Source: Micavibrio aeruginosavorus (GTDB taxonomy: Bacteria > Pseudomonadota > Alphaproteobacteria > Micavibrionales > Micavibrionaceae). Taken from it: 15,535 nucleotides of DNA. The notes under the pieces are model-generated. The model was not told the origin of the DNA. It searched no databases and saw only the letters and a list, made by a program, of their open reading frames with translations. Shown one piece after another: positions 6,086-12,523 of this stretch (its first letter is position 1; the number at the start of each line of letters is the position of its first letter). Both the position numbers and the translations under genes were made by a program. Location of the stretch: assembly GCA_003241285.1 (NCBI GenBank), contig QFOT01000038.1, forward strand, positions 1 through 15,535, in the 5' to 3' direction.

Positions 6086-8641
6086 TTAACCAAGTAGCCT
6101 TGCAAACTGGCGAATAACGGCTTTGGGTGCGGCCTCATAATTATCGTTGCTAATTTTGGTACCGAGACCGCAGGCGACATAAAAATCCTTGTCGAGCTTA
6201 ACATTGGCGGCAATGCCTAACTCTTCGCGACCCGTTACCGTATTATTGGCCAAGGCCCGGGTCAAAGCCGGGTCAGACGGCAGCTCATTGGTTTCCGATT
6301 CAAGCATAGAAAGCACCGCCTGCCGGAAAGCCGCCTGCAAATCCACAACCTGCAAAGCAGGAATATTAGAGTCATTGAGGGCTTCGCCGTATAGAGCGGA
6401 TTTCGTCCTGATCTTCTCAAGTCCCTGGATAGAACCTTTGTTCAACGCATCGAACAATCTGGCAGGCGTGGTCATTTCTGCCAGCGGGCCGTGCTCGATC
6501 ACGGCTTCATCATTTGTTGTATATTTCAGACCTGTCATTTCATGATGTATGCGTAAGGTTTGTAAAACATCCGCCGCGATATCGGGGCCGCCCCAGAACA
6601 TCGTGGTTTTTAGCTGCGGAAGCAGCCTGCCTTCGCCGGTAAGCGGCGTGTAGGCGCAGCGGCGGATACGGGCGATATATTGCTGCTGATTATTGCAGAT
6701 GGCGGTCCATACATCGTCGCGATTTTTCAAATCAGCGATTTCCAGCTTATCTACTTCCCAGTCGATTGAATCGCGAATGATATAGGTATTGTGGCCAGCT
6801 TCCGATATCAGCTTTTCCCAGTGGCGCTTTTCTAAAAAGTCTTGGAAATCAGGAGTCAATTTGAGGCAGACGGCAATCTGAAAAGAGTGCTGCTCGTTCT
6901 TCGCCTGTACGACGACATAGGTATGATCCTTCATCCCCGCGCCAAGCGATTTATTATGATAGACATTGATATCCTGCCCAGTAAAGCCGTCTTCGGAGAG
7001 GGCCTGCAGCATCCAGAGCAGGCGAGGCTGGGGGATTGCCTGTCCGTCTTCGAAATAGTCGCGCTCCCGTTTTGATTTAATGCCGTGGGCTGAGCCATCG
7101 CCTTCGGGCAAGAGATTTTCAACGTGAATGATATTTATTTCTTCGAGAAGATTGTCGCTTTTCAGGTTCAGGATAATCTCGCTGCTCAGGCCAAATGTTG
7201 CCTTAAGTCCGTTCCCATCCGGCGCCGGGTCTTCACGGAAATAATCAGGCGTAATAGTGCCGATATCCAGTTCCGGCCATGGTGGCGGTAGGCGATATAT
7301 GAAAGAGCCTCTTCTATCGGGAATCTCGATCGGCTCTATGCTTTTTTCACTTTCATCAAAAGCTACCGGTATAGGGTTTCCGGTGACAGGATGGAGATAG
7401 GGCGTAGAATCCTTGCCTTGAAGAATAAATTCAGTTCCGTTATCGCTGCCTATTTGGAAGTCTTCCGGCTCGTATCCTTTCCGGTATAATTCAGTGCCAG
7501 CCAGAAAGACAAACTCCTCCGCTATGGCGGAAATTTCATCTTCAGCGGGCCGTTCCTGCGGGGAATCATTTCTGGAATCCGGCATCATTTTATAGAAAGC
7601 TTTCCAGACATTGTCCGGCAGGAAGTCATTTTTAAAATCCCGAACCAGTGTTTCGAACGTTGTATCACCTGAAATTTTAATGGCGTGGCTTGTGTCGTAA
7701 ATCCGAGTCTTGAAATCGACTGGAATAAAATCGGTGCCTTCACCGTTTTGATTGAGATGTAACTGCCCGTTGGTCAGGAAAGGGATCAGTAATCTATAGG
7801 TGCGCAAGGCAAGTAAAAGTGTCGATAATTGTGTTTCCGAAAGGCCCGCAAATATTTCGGCGGCTTGCTGTTTATATATCTTATACCCAGCCTGATCCGG
7901 CGATACTTTTGTCAGTTGCACGACGATTTTTTCTTCCGTATGCACGTCAATATCTTGTTCTTTGCCGAGCAGGACGATTTTAATCGCGCAGGCAAGGCTG
8001 TTAAGGGTATTACGGCCGATCATGCCGAGATGATATTGGAATAATCGTGCGTCATTGGCAGGCAAGTCATTTTTGCCCGAAGCGGTTTCTTTTTCTCTTA
8101 CATAAGCTGTTCGCCGGTCGGTATCGCGCTCCAGAGCGGCCAGTTCCAGCCTTATCTGCTGAATATCCTGATCGGAGGATTTAAAAAACGCGGCAGTTTT
8201 TTTTACCCGGTCTTCCATGAATTTCTGCATGGATTTATAAATAGAGGAATGCAGCAGGGCATCACCGGAAATCGAGCTTTCTATTATGAATGGCAGATGG
8301 CCCGTCTGGTATAGCGCGGCGAATAATTGCCGTTGCATCGGGACAGAGAGGGCGGCAAAGGCCTTTTTGTGAAAGTTGATCGATTGCGTCTGAAGTCTTT
8401 CGGTAAATTCAGGGTAATTGCGAATGCTGTCGCGCAATTGCTGGCATTCATAGGAGATATCCCGTCCTTCTTCGAAGCCTGCGACAAGCCGTCTGATCAA
8501 GGCTGCAAAGAGTTCATATCTTAGCTTGTCCATTTCACTAATGTTCTTACTATTGGGTGCGGTACGCACCGCGTGTTCGGCATGCTTCATACGTGCCGAA
8601 AGACCTTCATGCTGGTTTTTGCGCTGCTCATAGATGGACAT
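6086..8641 (-). CDS. Large cytosolic protein of unknown function, 851 residues
   Basis: I do not recognise a family. From the ATG at 8641 the protein starts MSIYEQRKNQHEGL, with no signal peptide or membrane helix. Residues 1-300 look mostly helical, with a highly charged, possibly coiled-coil stretch at about 155-187 (IRLELAALERDTDRR). A flexible acidic/proline-rich linker covers about 353-370 and a PPPWPELD motif lies at 452-459. Residues 480-700 look mixed alpha/beta, including HTYVVVQA, HSFQIAVCLKLTPDF, DDVWTAICNNQQQYIARIRR and TMFWGGPDIAADVL. The last 120 residues are helical again. I see no Walker, nuclease or protease motif. A promoter at 8649-8677 places the transcription start at the ATG, and trmL follows 15 bases downstream. 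The absence of stops across 2.5 kb and normal local composition support a real, long-resident gene. The function is unknown. Confidence 0.85.
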   Translation of the reverse strand: MSIYEQRKNQHEGLSARMKHAEHAVRTAPNSKNISEMDKLRYELFAALIRRLVAGFEEGRDISYECQQLRDSIRNYPEFTERLQTQSINFHKKAFAALSVPMQRQLFAALYQTGHLPFIIESSISGDALLHSSIYKSMQKFMEDRVKKTAAFFKSSDQDIQQIRLELAALERDTDRRTAYVREKETASGKNDLPANDARLFQYHLGMIGRNTLNSLACAIKIVLLGKEQDIDVHTEEKIVVQLTKVSPDQAGYKIYKQQAAEIFAGLSETQLSTLLLALRTYRLLIPFLTNGQLHLNQNGEGTDFIPVDFKTRIYDTSHAIKISGDTTFETLVRDFKNDFLPDNVWKAFYKMMPDSRNDSPQERPAEDEISAIAEEFVFLAGTELYRKGYEPEDFQIGSDNGTEFILQGKDSTPYLHPVTGNPIPVAFDESEKSIEPIEIPDRRGSFIYRLPPPWPELDIGTITPDYFREDPAPDGNGLKATFGLSSEIILNLKSDNLLEEINIIHVENLLPEGDGSAHGIKSKRERDYFEDGQAIPQPRLLWMLQALSEDGFTGQDINVYHNKSLGAGMKDHTYVVVQAKNEQHSFQIAVCLKLTPDFQDFLEKRHWEKLISEAGHNTYIIRDSIDWEVDKLEIADLKNRDDVWTAICNNQQQYIARIRRCAYTPLTGEGRLLPQLKTTMFWGGPDIAADVLQTLRIHHEMTGLKYTTNDEAVIEHGPLAEMTTPARLFDALNKGSIQGLEKIRTKSALYGEALNDSNIPALQVVDLQAAFRQAVLSMLESETNELPSDPALTRALANNTVTGREELGIAANVKLDKDFYVACGLGTKISNDNYEAAPKAVIRQFARLLG

Positions 8642-8648
8642 AGGGCAG

Positions 8649-8677
8649 GTTCTAGACAAGCGCATGTCTTATGTCAA
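8649..8677 (-). promoter_or_regulatory. Strong promoter giving a leaderless mRNA for the 851-residue gene
   Basis: On the minus strand a perfect TTGACA (8677-8672) is followed by a 17-base spacer and TAGAAC (8654-8649). Seven bases separate the -10 box from the ATG at 8641, so transcription should begin at or one base before the initiation codon. No ribosome site is present, in agreement with leaderless translation. The in-frame ATG at 8665 lies inside the promoter spacer and cannot be the start of an mRNA made from this promoter. Confidence 0.6.
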
Positions 8678-8702
8678 TAAAATTCCCGTAATCCCTTGAC
8701 AT
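8671..8702. repeat. Long-spaced inverted repeat in the divergent region before petA
   Basis: ATGTCAA (8671-8677) and TTGACAT (8696-8702) form perfect 7-base arms separated by 18 bases. The left arm includes the -35 box of the 851-residue gene. A dimeric regulator could use it, but the spacing is long and chance cannot be excluded. Confidence 0.3.
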
Positions 8703-8767
8703 CACAGTATTTCAAGGCCAAAAGGGCGGGGAATATGGGGCTGCGGCGGATTGTCACGGCCTATGTT

Positions 8768-8796
8768 TTGAAGTATACCGTTTATGAACCTCTAAT
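8768..8796 (+). promoter_or_regulatory. Predicted petABC promoter
   Basis: TTGAAG (8768-8773), a 17-base spacer and TCTAAT (8791-8796) match the sigma70 consensus at four and five of six positions. Transcription would start near 8803, leaving a leader of about 16 bases before the petA ATG at 8819. That leader contains only a weak GAAG as ribosome site. The rest of the 177-base divergent region (8642-8818) holds the minus-strand promoter and the inverted repeat. Confidence 0.5.
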
Positions 8797-8818
8797 ACAC
8801 CATTCGTGAAGCATCCAA

Positions 8819-9361
8819 ATGACTGATCACTCCGATAATCCCGAAGATGGCGGAACCCGCCGTGACTTCTTATTTATGACCGCGGGAGCCATGGCCGCTG
8901 TAGGTGCGGGCTCTGTGGCCTGGCCCTTTATAGACCAATGGAACCCAGCTCAGGATACGCTGGCCCTTTCCACCGTCGAGGTTGACCTGAAATCTATTCA
9001 GCCGGGGCAGGCGGTCACCGTTATGTGGCGCGGCAAGCCGGTCTTTATCCGCCACCGCACACCGGAAGAGATTAAAACGGCTCAAGAAGTCGATGTTACG
9101 ACGCTGCGTGACAAGCAAGACGATAAAGACCGTGTCAAAAAGCCTGAATGGCTGGTCATGATCGGCATCTGTACCCACCTTGGCTGCGTGCCGCTCGGTC
9201 AGAAAACAGGCGAAGTCAAAGGCGATTATAATGGCTGGTTCTGCCCGTGCCACGGTTCTGCCTATGATACGTCAGGCCGTATCCGTAAAGGTCCGGCACC
9301 AAAGAATCTGGAAGTGCCAAACTATTCATTTGTCAGCGATACGCTGATCCGCGTCGGCTAA
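8819..9361 (+). CDS. petA: Ubiquinol-cytochrome c reductase iron-sulfur (Rieske) subunit
   Basis: This 180-residue Rieske protein of the cytochrome bc1 complex takes one electron from ubiquinol at the Qo site and passes it to cytochrome c1. The N-terminus has a twin-arginine signal anchor (TRRDFLFM, R14 and R15) followed by a hydrophobic helix to about residue 38. The folded domain is therefore exported to the periplasm by Tat and stays anchored. Cluster box 1 is CTHLGC (118-123) and box 2 is CPCHGS (142-147). By family analogy C118, H120, C142 and H145 bind the 2Fe-2S cluster, and C123 and C144 form the disulfide. The length is typical. It is the first gene of the petABC operon; petB starts 20 bases after its stop. 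The weak ribosome site at its ATG is notable for a highly expressed gene. Confidence 0.97.
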   Translation: MTDHSDNPEDGGTRRDFLFMTAGAMAAVGAGSVAWPFIDQWNPAQDTLALSTVEVDLKSIQPGQAVTVMWRGKPVFIRHRTPEEIKTAQEVDVTTLRDKQDDKDRVKKPEWLVMIGICTHLGCVPLGQKTGEVKGDYNGWFCPCHGSAYDTSGRIRKGPAPKNLEVPNYSFVSDTLIRVG

Positions 9362-9381
9362 GAATTTAGGATATAAATAAG

Positions 9382-10827
9382 ATGAGCTCTAACGAACCCC
9401 GCATCGCTTTCCAAAACCCAGTTATTGAATGGGTCGACCAGCGCCTGCCGATTTTCTCGATGCTGACCAAGGAATATGGCGTATTCCCGACACCGAAGAA
9501 TTTCAATTATTTCTGGAATTTCGGCGCGATCGCCATGGTGATGCTGGTCACGATGATCATCACCGGCATTACGCTGTCGATGCACTATGTCGCCAATTCC
9601 CATCTTGCTTTTGACTCCGTCGAACGCATCATGCGCGACGTCAATTACGGCTGGCTGATCCGCTATATCCATATGAACGGCGCATCGTTCTTCTTTATCG
9701 CCGTTTATATCCATATTTTCCGCGGCATGTATTACGGCTCGTATAAACGTCCACGCGAGCTTCTCTGGATGCTCGGCGTCCTGATTTTCCTTCTGATGAT
9801 GGCGACCGCGTTTATGGGCTATGTTCTGCCATGGGGCCAGATGAGCTTCTGGGGCGCGACCGTTATCACGAATTTGTTCTCGGCCATTCCGCTGGTCGGG
9901 CCTGGGATCGTTGAATGGATGTGGGGCGGCTTCTCCGTCGATAACCCAACCCTGAACCGTTTCTTCTCGTTGCACTTCCTCCTGCCATTCGTCATCTGCG
10001 CAGTTGTCGGCCTGCACGTCTGGGCGCTCCATGTGACCGGATCGAATAACCCGACGGGTATCGATGTGAAGAGCAATCAGGATACGGTTCCGTTCCATCC
10101 TTACTATACGGTCAAGGATAGTTTCGGCATCCTGATCTTCCTTATCCTATTCGTGGCGGCGACGTTCTTCTTCCCGAACTTCCTTGGCCATACGGATAAC
10201 TACATTCCGGCTAACCCGCTGGTGACGCCGGCGCATATCGTGCCTGAATGGTACTTCCTGCCGTTCTACGCAATGCTGCGCGCGATCAACTTCGATATCA
10301 ACCCGATCATGATCGCCGGTCTGGCAGGTGTTGCGTATTATGGTTTTGAAGTATTCTTCAAAAAGTCCGATTACTTCAAAACATCAAATCTTGCTGCGCT
10401 GGGCGTTGGCGGATTGCTGGCTTTGGTCGGTCTTGTCGGGGCGTTCTATCCTGAACTGCATATTCCGCTGACAGACATCAAAATCATTGAAGCGAAACTC
10501 GGCGGCGTTCTGGCCATGTTCGGCTCTATCGCGATCCTGTTCGTCCTGCCGTTCCTGGATTCCCACCCGGTCCGCAGCTCGGTTTACCGTCCGATCTTCC
10601 GCGTTACGTTGATTGCGCTGGTCGTTGCCGTATTCGGCCTTGGCAAGCTCGGCGGTATGATGCCGGACGTTCCTGTCGCCGGCCCGATCACGACGACGCA
10701 TCTGTCGCAACTGTTGACCCTGTATTACTTCGCCTTCTTCCTTGTCGTTATTCCATGGCTGAACAAGCATGAAGTTGCCAAACCTATGCCAGCCAGTATC
10801 CATGAAGCTGTCCTGCAGAAAAAATGA
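9382..10827 (+). CDS. petB: Cytochrome b of the bc1 complex, with an unusual insertion
   Basis: This 481-residue membrane core subunit carries both b hemes and both quinone sites. Heme ligands are H97 and H111 (RYIHMNG, YIHIFRG) and H198 and H212 (SLHFLL, GLHVWALH), each pair 14 residues apart. The Qo-site PEWY is at 288-291. Most bacterial cytochromes b run directly from the PEWYFLPFYAxLRAI segment into helix F (KLGGVLAMFGS). Here about 70 residues (302-371) intervene, with hydrophobic stretches at about 308-326 and 337-356. This makes the protein longer than the usual 400-430 residues and suggests 10 rather than 8 membrane helices. The frame and composition are continuous, so this is not an assembly break. 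AGGA lies 10 bases before the ATG, and the stop overlaps petC. Heavy use of C-ending codons (Phe TTC) fits high expression. Confidence 0.97.
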   Translation: MSSNEPRIAFQNPVIEWVDQRLPIFSMLTKEYGVFPTPKNFNYFWNFGAIAMVMLVTMIITGITLSMHYVANSHLAFDSVERIMRDVNYGWLIRYIHMNGASFFFIAVYIHIFRGMYYGSYKRPRELLWMLGVLIFLLMMATAFMGYVLPWGQMSFWGATVITNLFSAIPLVGPGIVEWMWGGFSVDNPTLNRFFSLHFLLPFVICAVVGLHVWALHVTGSNNPTGIDVKSNQDTVPFHPYYTVKDSFGILIFLILFVAATFFFPNFLGHTDNYIPANPLVTPAHIVPEWYFLPFYAMLRAINFDINPIMIAGLAGVAYYGFEVFFKKSDYFKTSNLAALGVGGLLALVGLVGAFYPELHIPLTDIKIIEAKLGGVLAMFGSIAILFVLPFLDSHPVRSSVYRPIFRVTLIALVVAVFGLGKLGGMMPDVPVAGPITTTHLSQLLTLYYFAFFLVVIPWLNKHEVAKPMPASIHEAVLQKK

Positions 10828-11603
10828 GAAATAAAATGATTAGAAAATCTTTCCTTACTTTATCCGTTCTGGCTGCGCTGACATCACCTGCGCTGGCAGC
10901 CGAGGGAGCCAAAGCGCATTTGCCCGAGCTTGACTGGTCATTCAGCGGGCCGTTCGGCACGTATGACAAGGCGGCTCTGCAACGCGGTTTCCTCGTCTAT
11001 AAGCAAGTTTGCGCAGCCTGCCATGGGCTTGATAAAATGTATTACCGCCATCTGGGCGCGCTCGGATATTCCGATGCCCAGATCAAGACGATCGCCGCGG
11101 AAGTAACCGTAACGGACGGCCCGAATGATGAGGGGGATATGTTCGATCGCCCGGGACGCCCGTCAGACAGATTCAAAAAACCGTTTGCGAACGACAAGGC
11201 CGCGATGTTTGCCAATAACGGCGCGCTGCCACCGGATCTTTCCCTTATCACCAAAGCCCGTCACGGCGGCGCGGATTATGTCTACGGTATCCTGACAGGC
11301 TATGAGGAGCCGCCGGAAGGCGTAACCTTGATGGCAGGGCAGCACTACAACAAGGTAAAAGACGGTCACATCATCGCGATGGCGCCGCCGCTGGTATCAG
11401 ATGGCCAGGTCCCTTATGAAGATGCCGCTACCCCTCAAACGGTCGATCAATACGCAAAAGACGTTGCGCATTTCCTGACCTGGGCCGCCGAGCCTGAAAT
11501 GGAGCAGAGAAAACGCATGGGCGTTAAGGTTATTGTCTTTTTGGCCTTCTTTGCTGCTATAATGTATGCGGTGAAACGCAAAATCTGGCAAAACCAGCAC
11601 TGA
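10824..11603 (+). CDS. petC: Cytochrome c1 of the bc1 complex
   Basis: This 259-residue cytochrome c1 accepts an electron from the Rieske protein and passes it to a soluble or membrane-bound cytochrome c. A Sec signal peptide covers about residues 1-25, with likely cleavage after SPALA. The c-type heme site is CAACH (63-67). The probable axial methionine is M186 in HIIAMAPPL. A C-terminal membrane anchor spans about 234-251 and is followed by the basic KRKIW tail. The first ATG overlaps the petB stop (ATGA). A second in-frame ATG at 10836 would give a shorter, equally plausible signal peptide, so the exact start is uncertain. Residues 84-135 (DAQIKTIAAE to ANNGALPPDL) match the usual c1 region with PGRPSDRF. 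Length and order (petA-petB-petC) are standard. Confidence 0.96.
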   Translation: MRNKMIRKSFLTLSVLAALTSPALAAEGAKAHLPELDWSFSGPFGTYDKAALQRGFLVYKQVCAACHGLDKMYYRHLGALGYSDAQIKTIAAEVTVTDGPNDEGDMFDRPGRPSDRFKKPFANDKAAMFANNGALPPDLSLITKARHGGADYVYGILTGYEEPPEGVTLMAGQHYNKVKDGHIIAMAPPLVSDGQVPYEDAATPQTVDQYAKDVAHFLTWAAEPEMEQRKRMGVKVIVFLAFFAAIMYAVKRKIWQNQH

Positions 11604-11610
11604 GGCTCAA

Positions 11611-11877
11611 ATGGCGAAATCAACAGGTCCAACCAATCCGAAAGAATTTCTGATCAAATCGAAATTCTATAAGGCCGTATCTCTCGTCTTCGTCGTTCTC
11701 GGGCTTGTCGTGTTCATGATCCTTTATGTTGCCAATGTAGAGGGGCGTCTTATGGAGGCGCTGAAAAACCCGTTCACAATCGGCATGTTTATTATTCCTT
11801 TCCTGCCGGCGGCGGTTTTGTCGATCATGGCCGACCGGAACGAGAAAAAATATAACAAGCTGACCCAAGGCAAATAA
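11611..11877 (+). CDS. Small two-helix membrane protein downstream of petC
   Basis: This 88-residue protein has no family I can name. It starts 7 bases after the petC stop, with GAGG 5 bases before its ATG, so it is very likely part of the petABC transcript. A polar N-terminus (1-20) is followed by two hydrophobic helices at about residues 22-41 and 54-74. They are joined by the short loop NVEGRLMEALKN, and the protein ends with a charged tail (DRNEKKYNKLTQGK). The second helix holds two prolines (IIPFLPAA). No heme or metal motif is present. The position suggests a small accessory or assembly subunit of the bc1 complex, comparable in idea (not in sequence) to subunit IV of Rhodobacter. That is inference from context only. 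An unrelated small inner-membrane protein remains possible. Confidence 0.8.
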   Translation: MAKSTGPTNPKEFLIKSKFYKAVSLVFVVLGLVVFMILYVANVEGRLMEALKNPFTIGMFIIPFLPAAVLSIMADRNEKKYNKLTQGK

Positions 11878-11882
11878 GCCTG

Positions 11883-12434
11883 ATGAAGGATTCCAAGACC
11901 GAGATCCTCGATTTCTGGTTTGTGGAAAGCGTTCCTGCGCAATGGTTTCAAAAAAGCGACGAGTTCGATAGCGCTATTCGCGAGCGCTTCGGGGCAATTT
12001 ATGAAATGGCCAAGGACGGTTTTTACAATAGCTGGATGCAGGATGCGGACGGGCATCTGGCGCTCTGCCTTACCCTCGATCAATTCCCCCGCAATATGTT
12101 CAGGAATTCGCCGCGTGCGTTTGAATCTGACGCCAAGGCGCTGACGGTTTCAAAGAAGGCCATTTCCCTCGGGCTGGATCAGGTGCTGGTCGCCCATAAA
12201 AGACGTTTTCTATATTTACCATTCGAGCATAGCGAAAATCTGGAAGACCAGAAACGCAGCGTCGAATTATTCGCCACAATGCAGGAAGACGATCCGCTCG
12301 GCTATGATTACGCGCTTCGTCATATGAAAGTCATCGAGGAATTCGGACGCTTTCCGCACCGCAATGCGGCACTTGGGCGGGAGAGTACTGAAGCTGAGAA
12401 AGAATATCTTTCTAAAGATGGATCAGGGTTCTAG
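11883..12434 (+). CDS. DUF924 family protein
   Basis: This 183-residue soluble helical protein begins 5 bases after the previous stop. It has the full DUF924 pattern. The N-terminus reads ILDFWFVESVPAQWFQKSDEFD (residues 8-29) followed by AIRERFG. Next come LALCLTLDQFPRNMFRNSPRAF (59-80) and RFLYLPFEHSENLEDQKRSV (107-126). The C-terminus has EEFGRFPHRNAALGRESTEAE. The fold is all-helical and TPR-like; no reaction is established for the family. Length and motifs are normal. Tight spacing puts it in the petABC transcription unit, although this family is usually found in varied contexts and a link to respiration is not implied by its sequence. The last gene of that unit appears to be this one, since a promoter-like sequence follows. 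Confidence 0.92.
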   Translation: MKDSKTEILDFWFVESVPAQWFQKSDEFDSAIRERFGAIYEMAKDGFYNSWMQDADGHLALCLTLDQFPRNMFRNSPRAFESDAKALTVSKKAISLGLDQVLVAHKRRFLYLPFEHSENLEDQKRSVELFATMQEDDPLGYDYALRHMKVIEEFGRFPHRNAALGRESTEAEKEYLSKDGSGF

Positions 12435-12458
12435 AATAGCAATAATCTTGTAAAGTAA

Positions 12459-12487
12459 TTGCAATCAGTTGCCTTTAACGTTACGAT
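12459..12487 (+). promoter_or_regulatory. Possible promoter of the Na+/phosphate cotransporter gene
   Basis: TTGCAA (12459-12464), a 17-base spacer and TACGAT (12482-12487) match the sigma70 consensus at four of six positions each. They lie in the 89-base gap after the DUF924 gene and would give a leader of about 30 bases. The gap shows no recognisable PhoB box and no intrinsic terminator. A short inverted repeat, TAACG and CGTTA separated by 10 bases (12476-12495), overlaps the -10 region and may be chance. Confidence 0.35.
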
Positions 12488-12523
12488 TCTCGTTATTACC
12501 TTCCTCGAAACTACAATCAATTC

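Noticed and set aside
8642..8665. N-terminal extension of the 851-residue protein to an ATG at 8665
   Set aside because: The extra codons lie within the TTGACA-17-TAGAAC promoter, so an mRNA from that promoter could not include them.
8696..8724. Plus-strand TTGACA at 8696-8701 as the petA promoter
   Set aside because: Seventeen bases downstream the sequence is CAAAAG, which is not a -10 box. TTGAAG-17-TCTAAT at 8768-8796 is a better fit and lies nearer the gene.
9358..10098. Open frame of 246 codons on the minus strand, antisense to petB
   Set aside because: It is rich in His, Asp, Glu and Arg with no coherent fold, as expected for the complement of a membrane-protein gene with strong codon bias. 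petB is certain from its heme ligands and PEWY.
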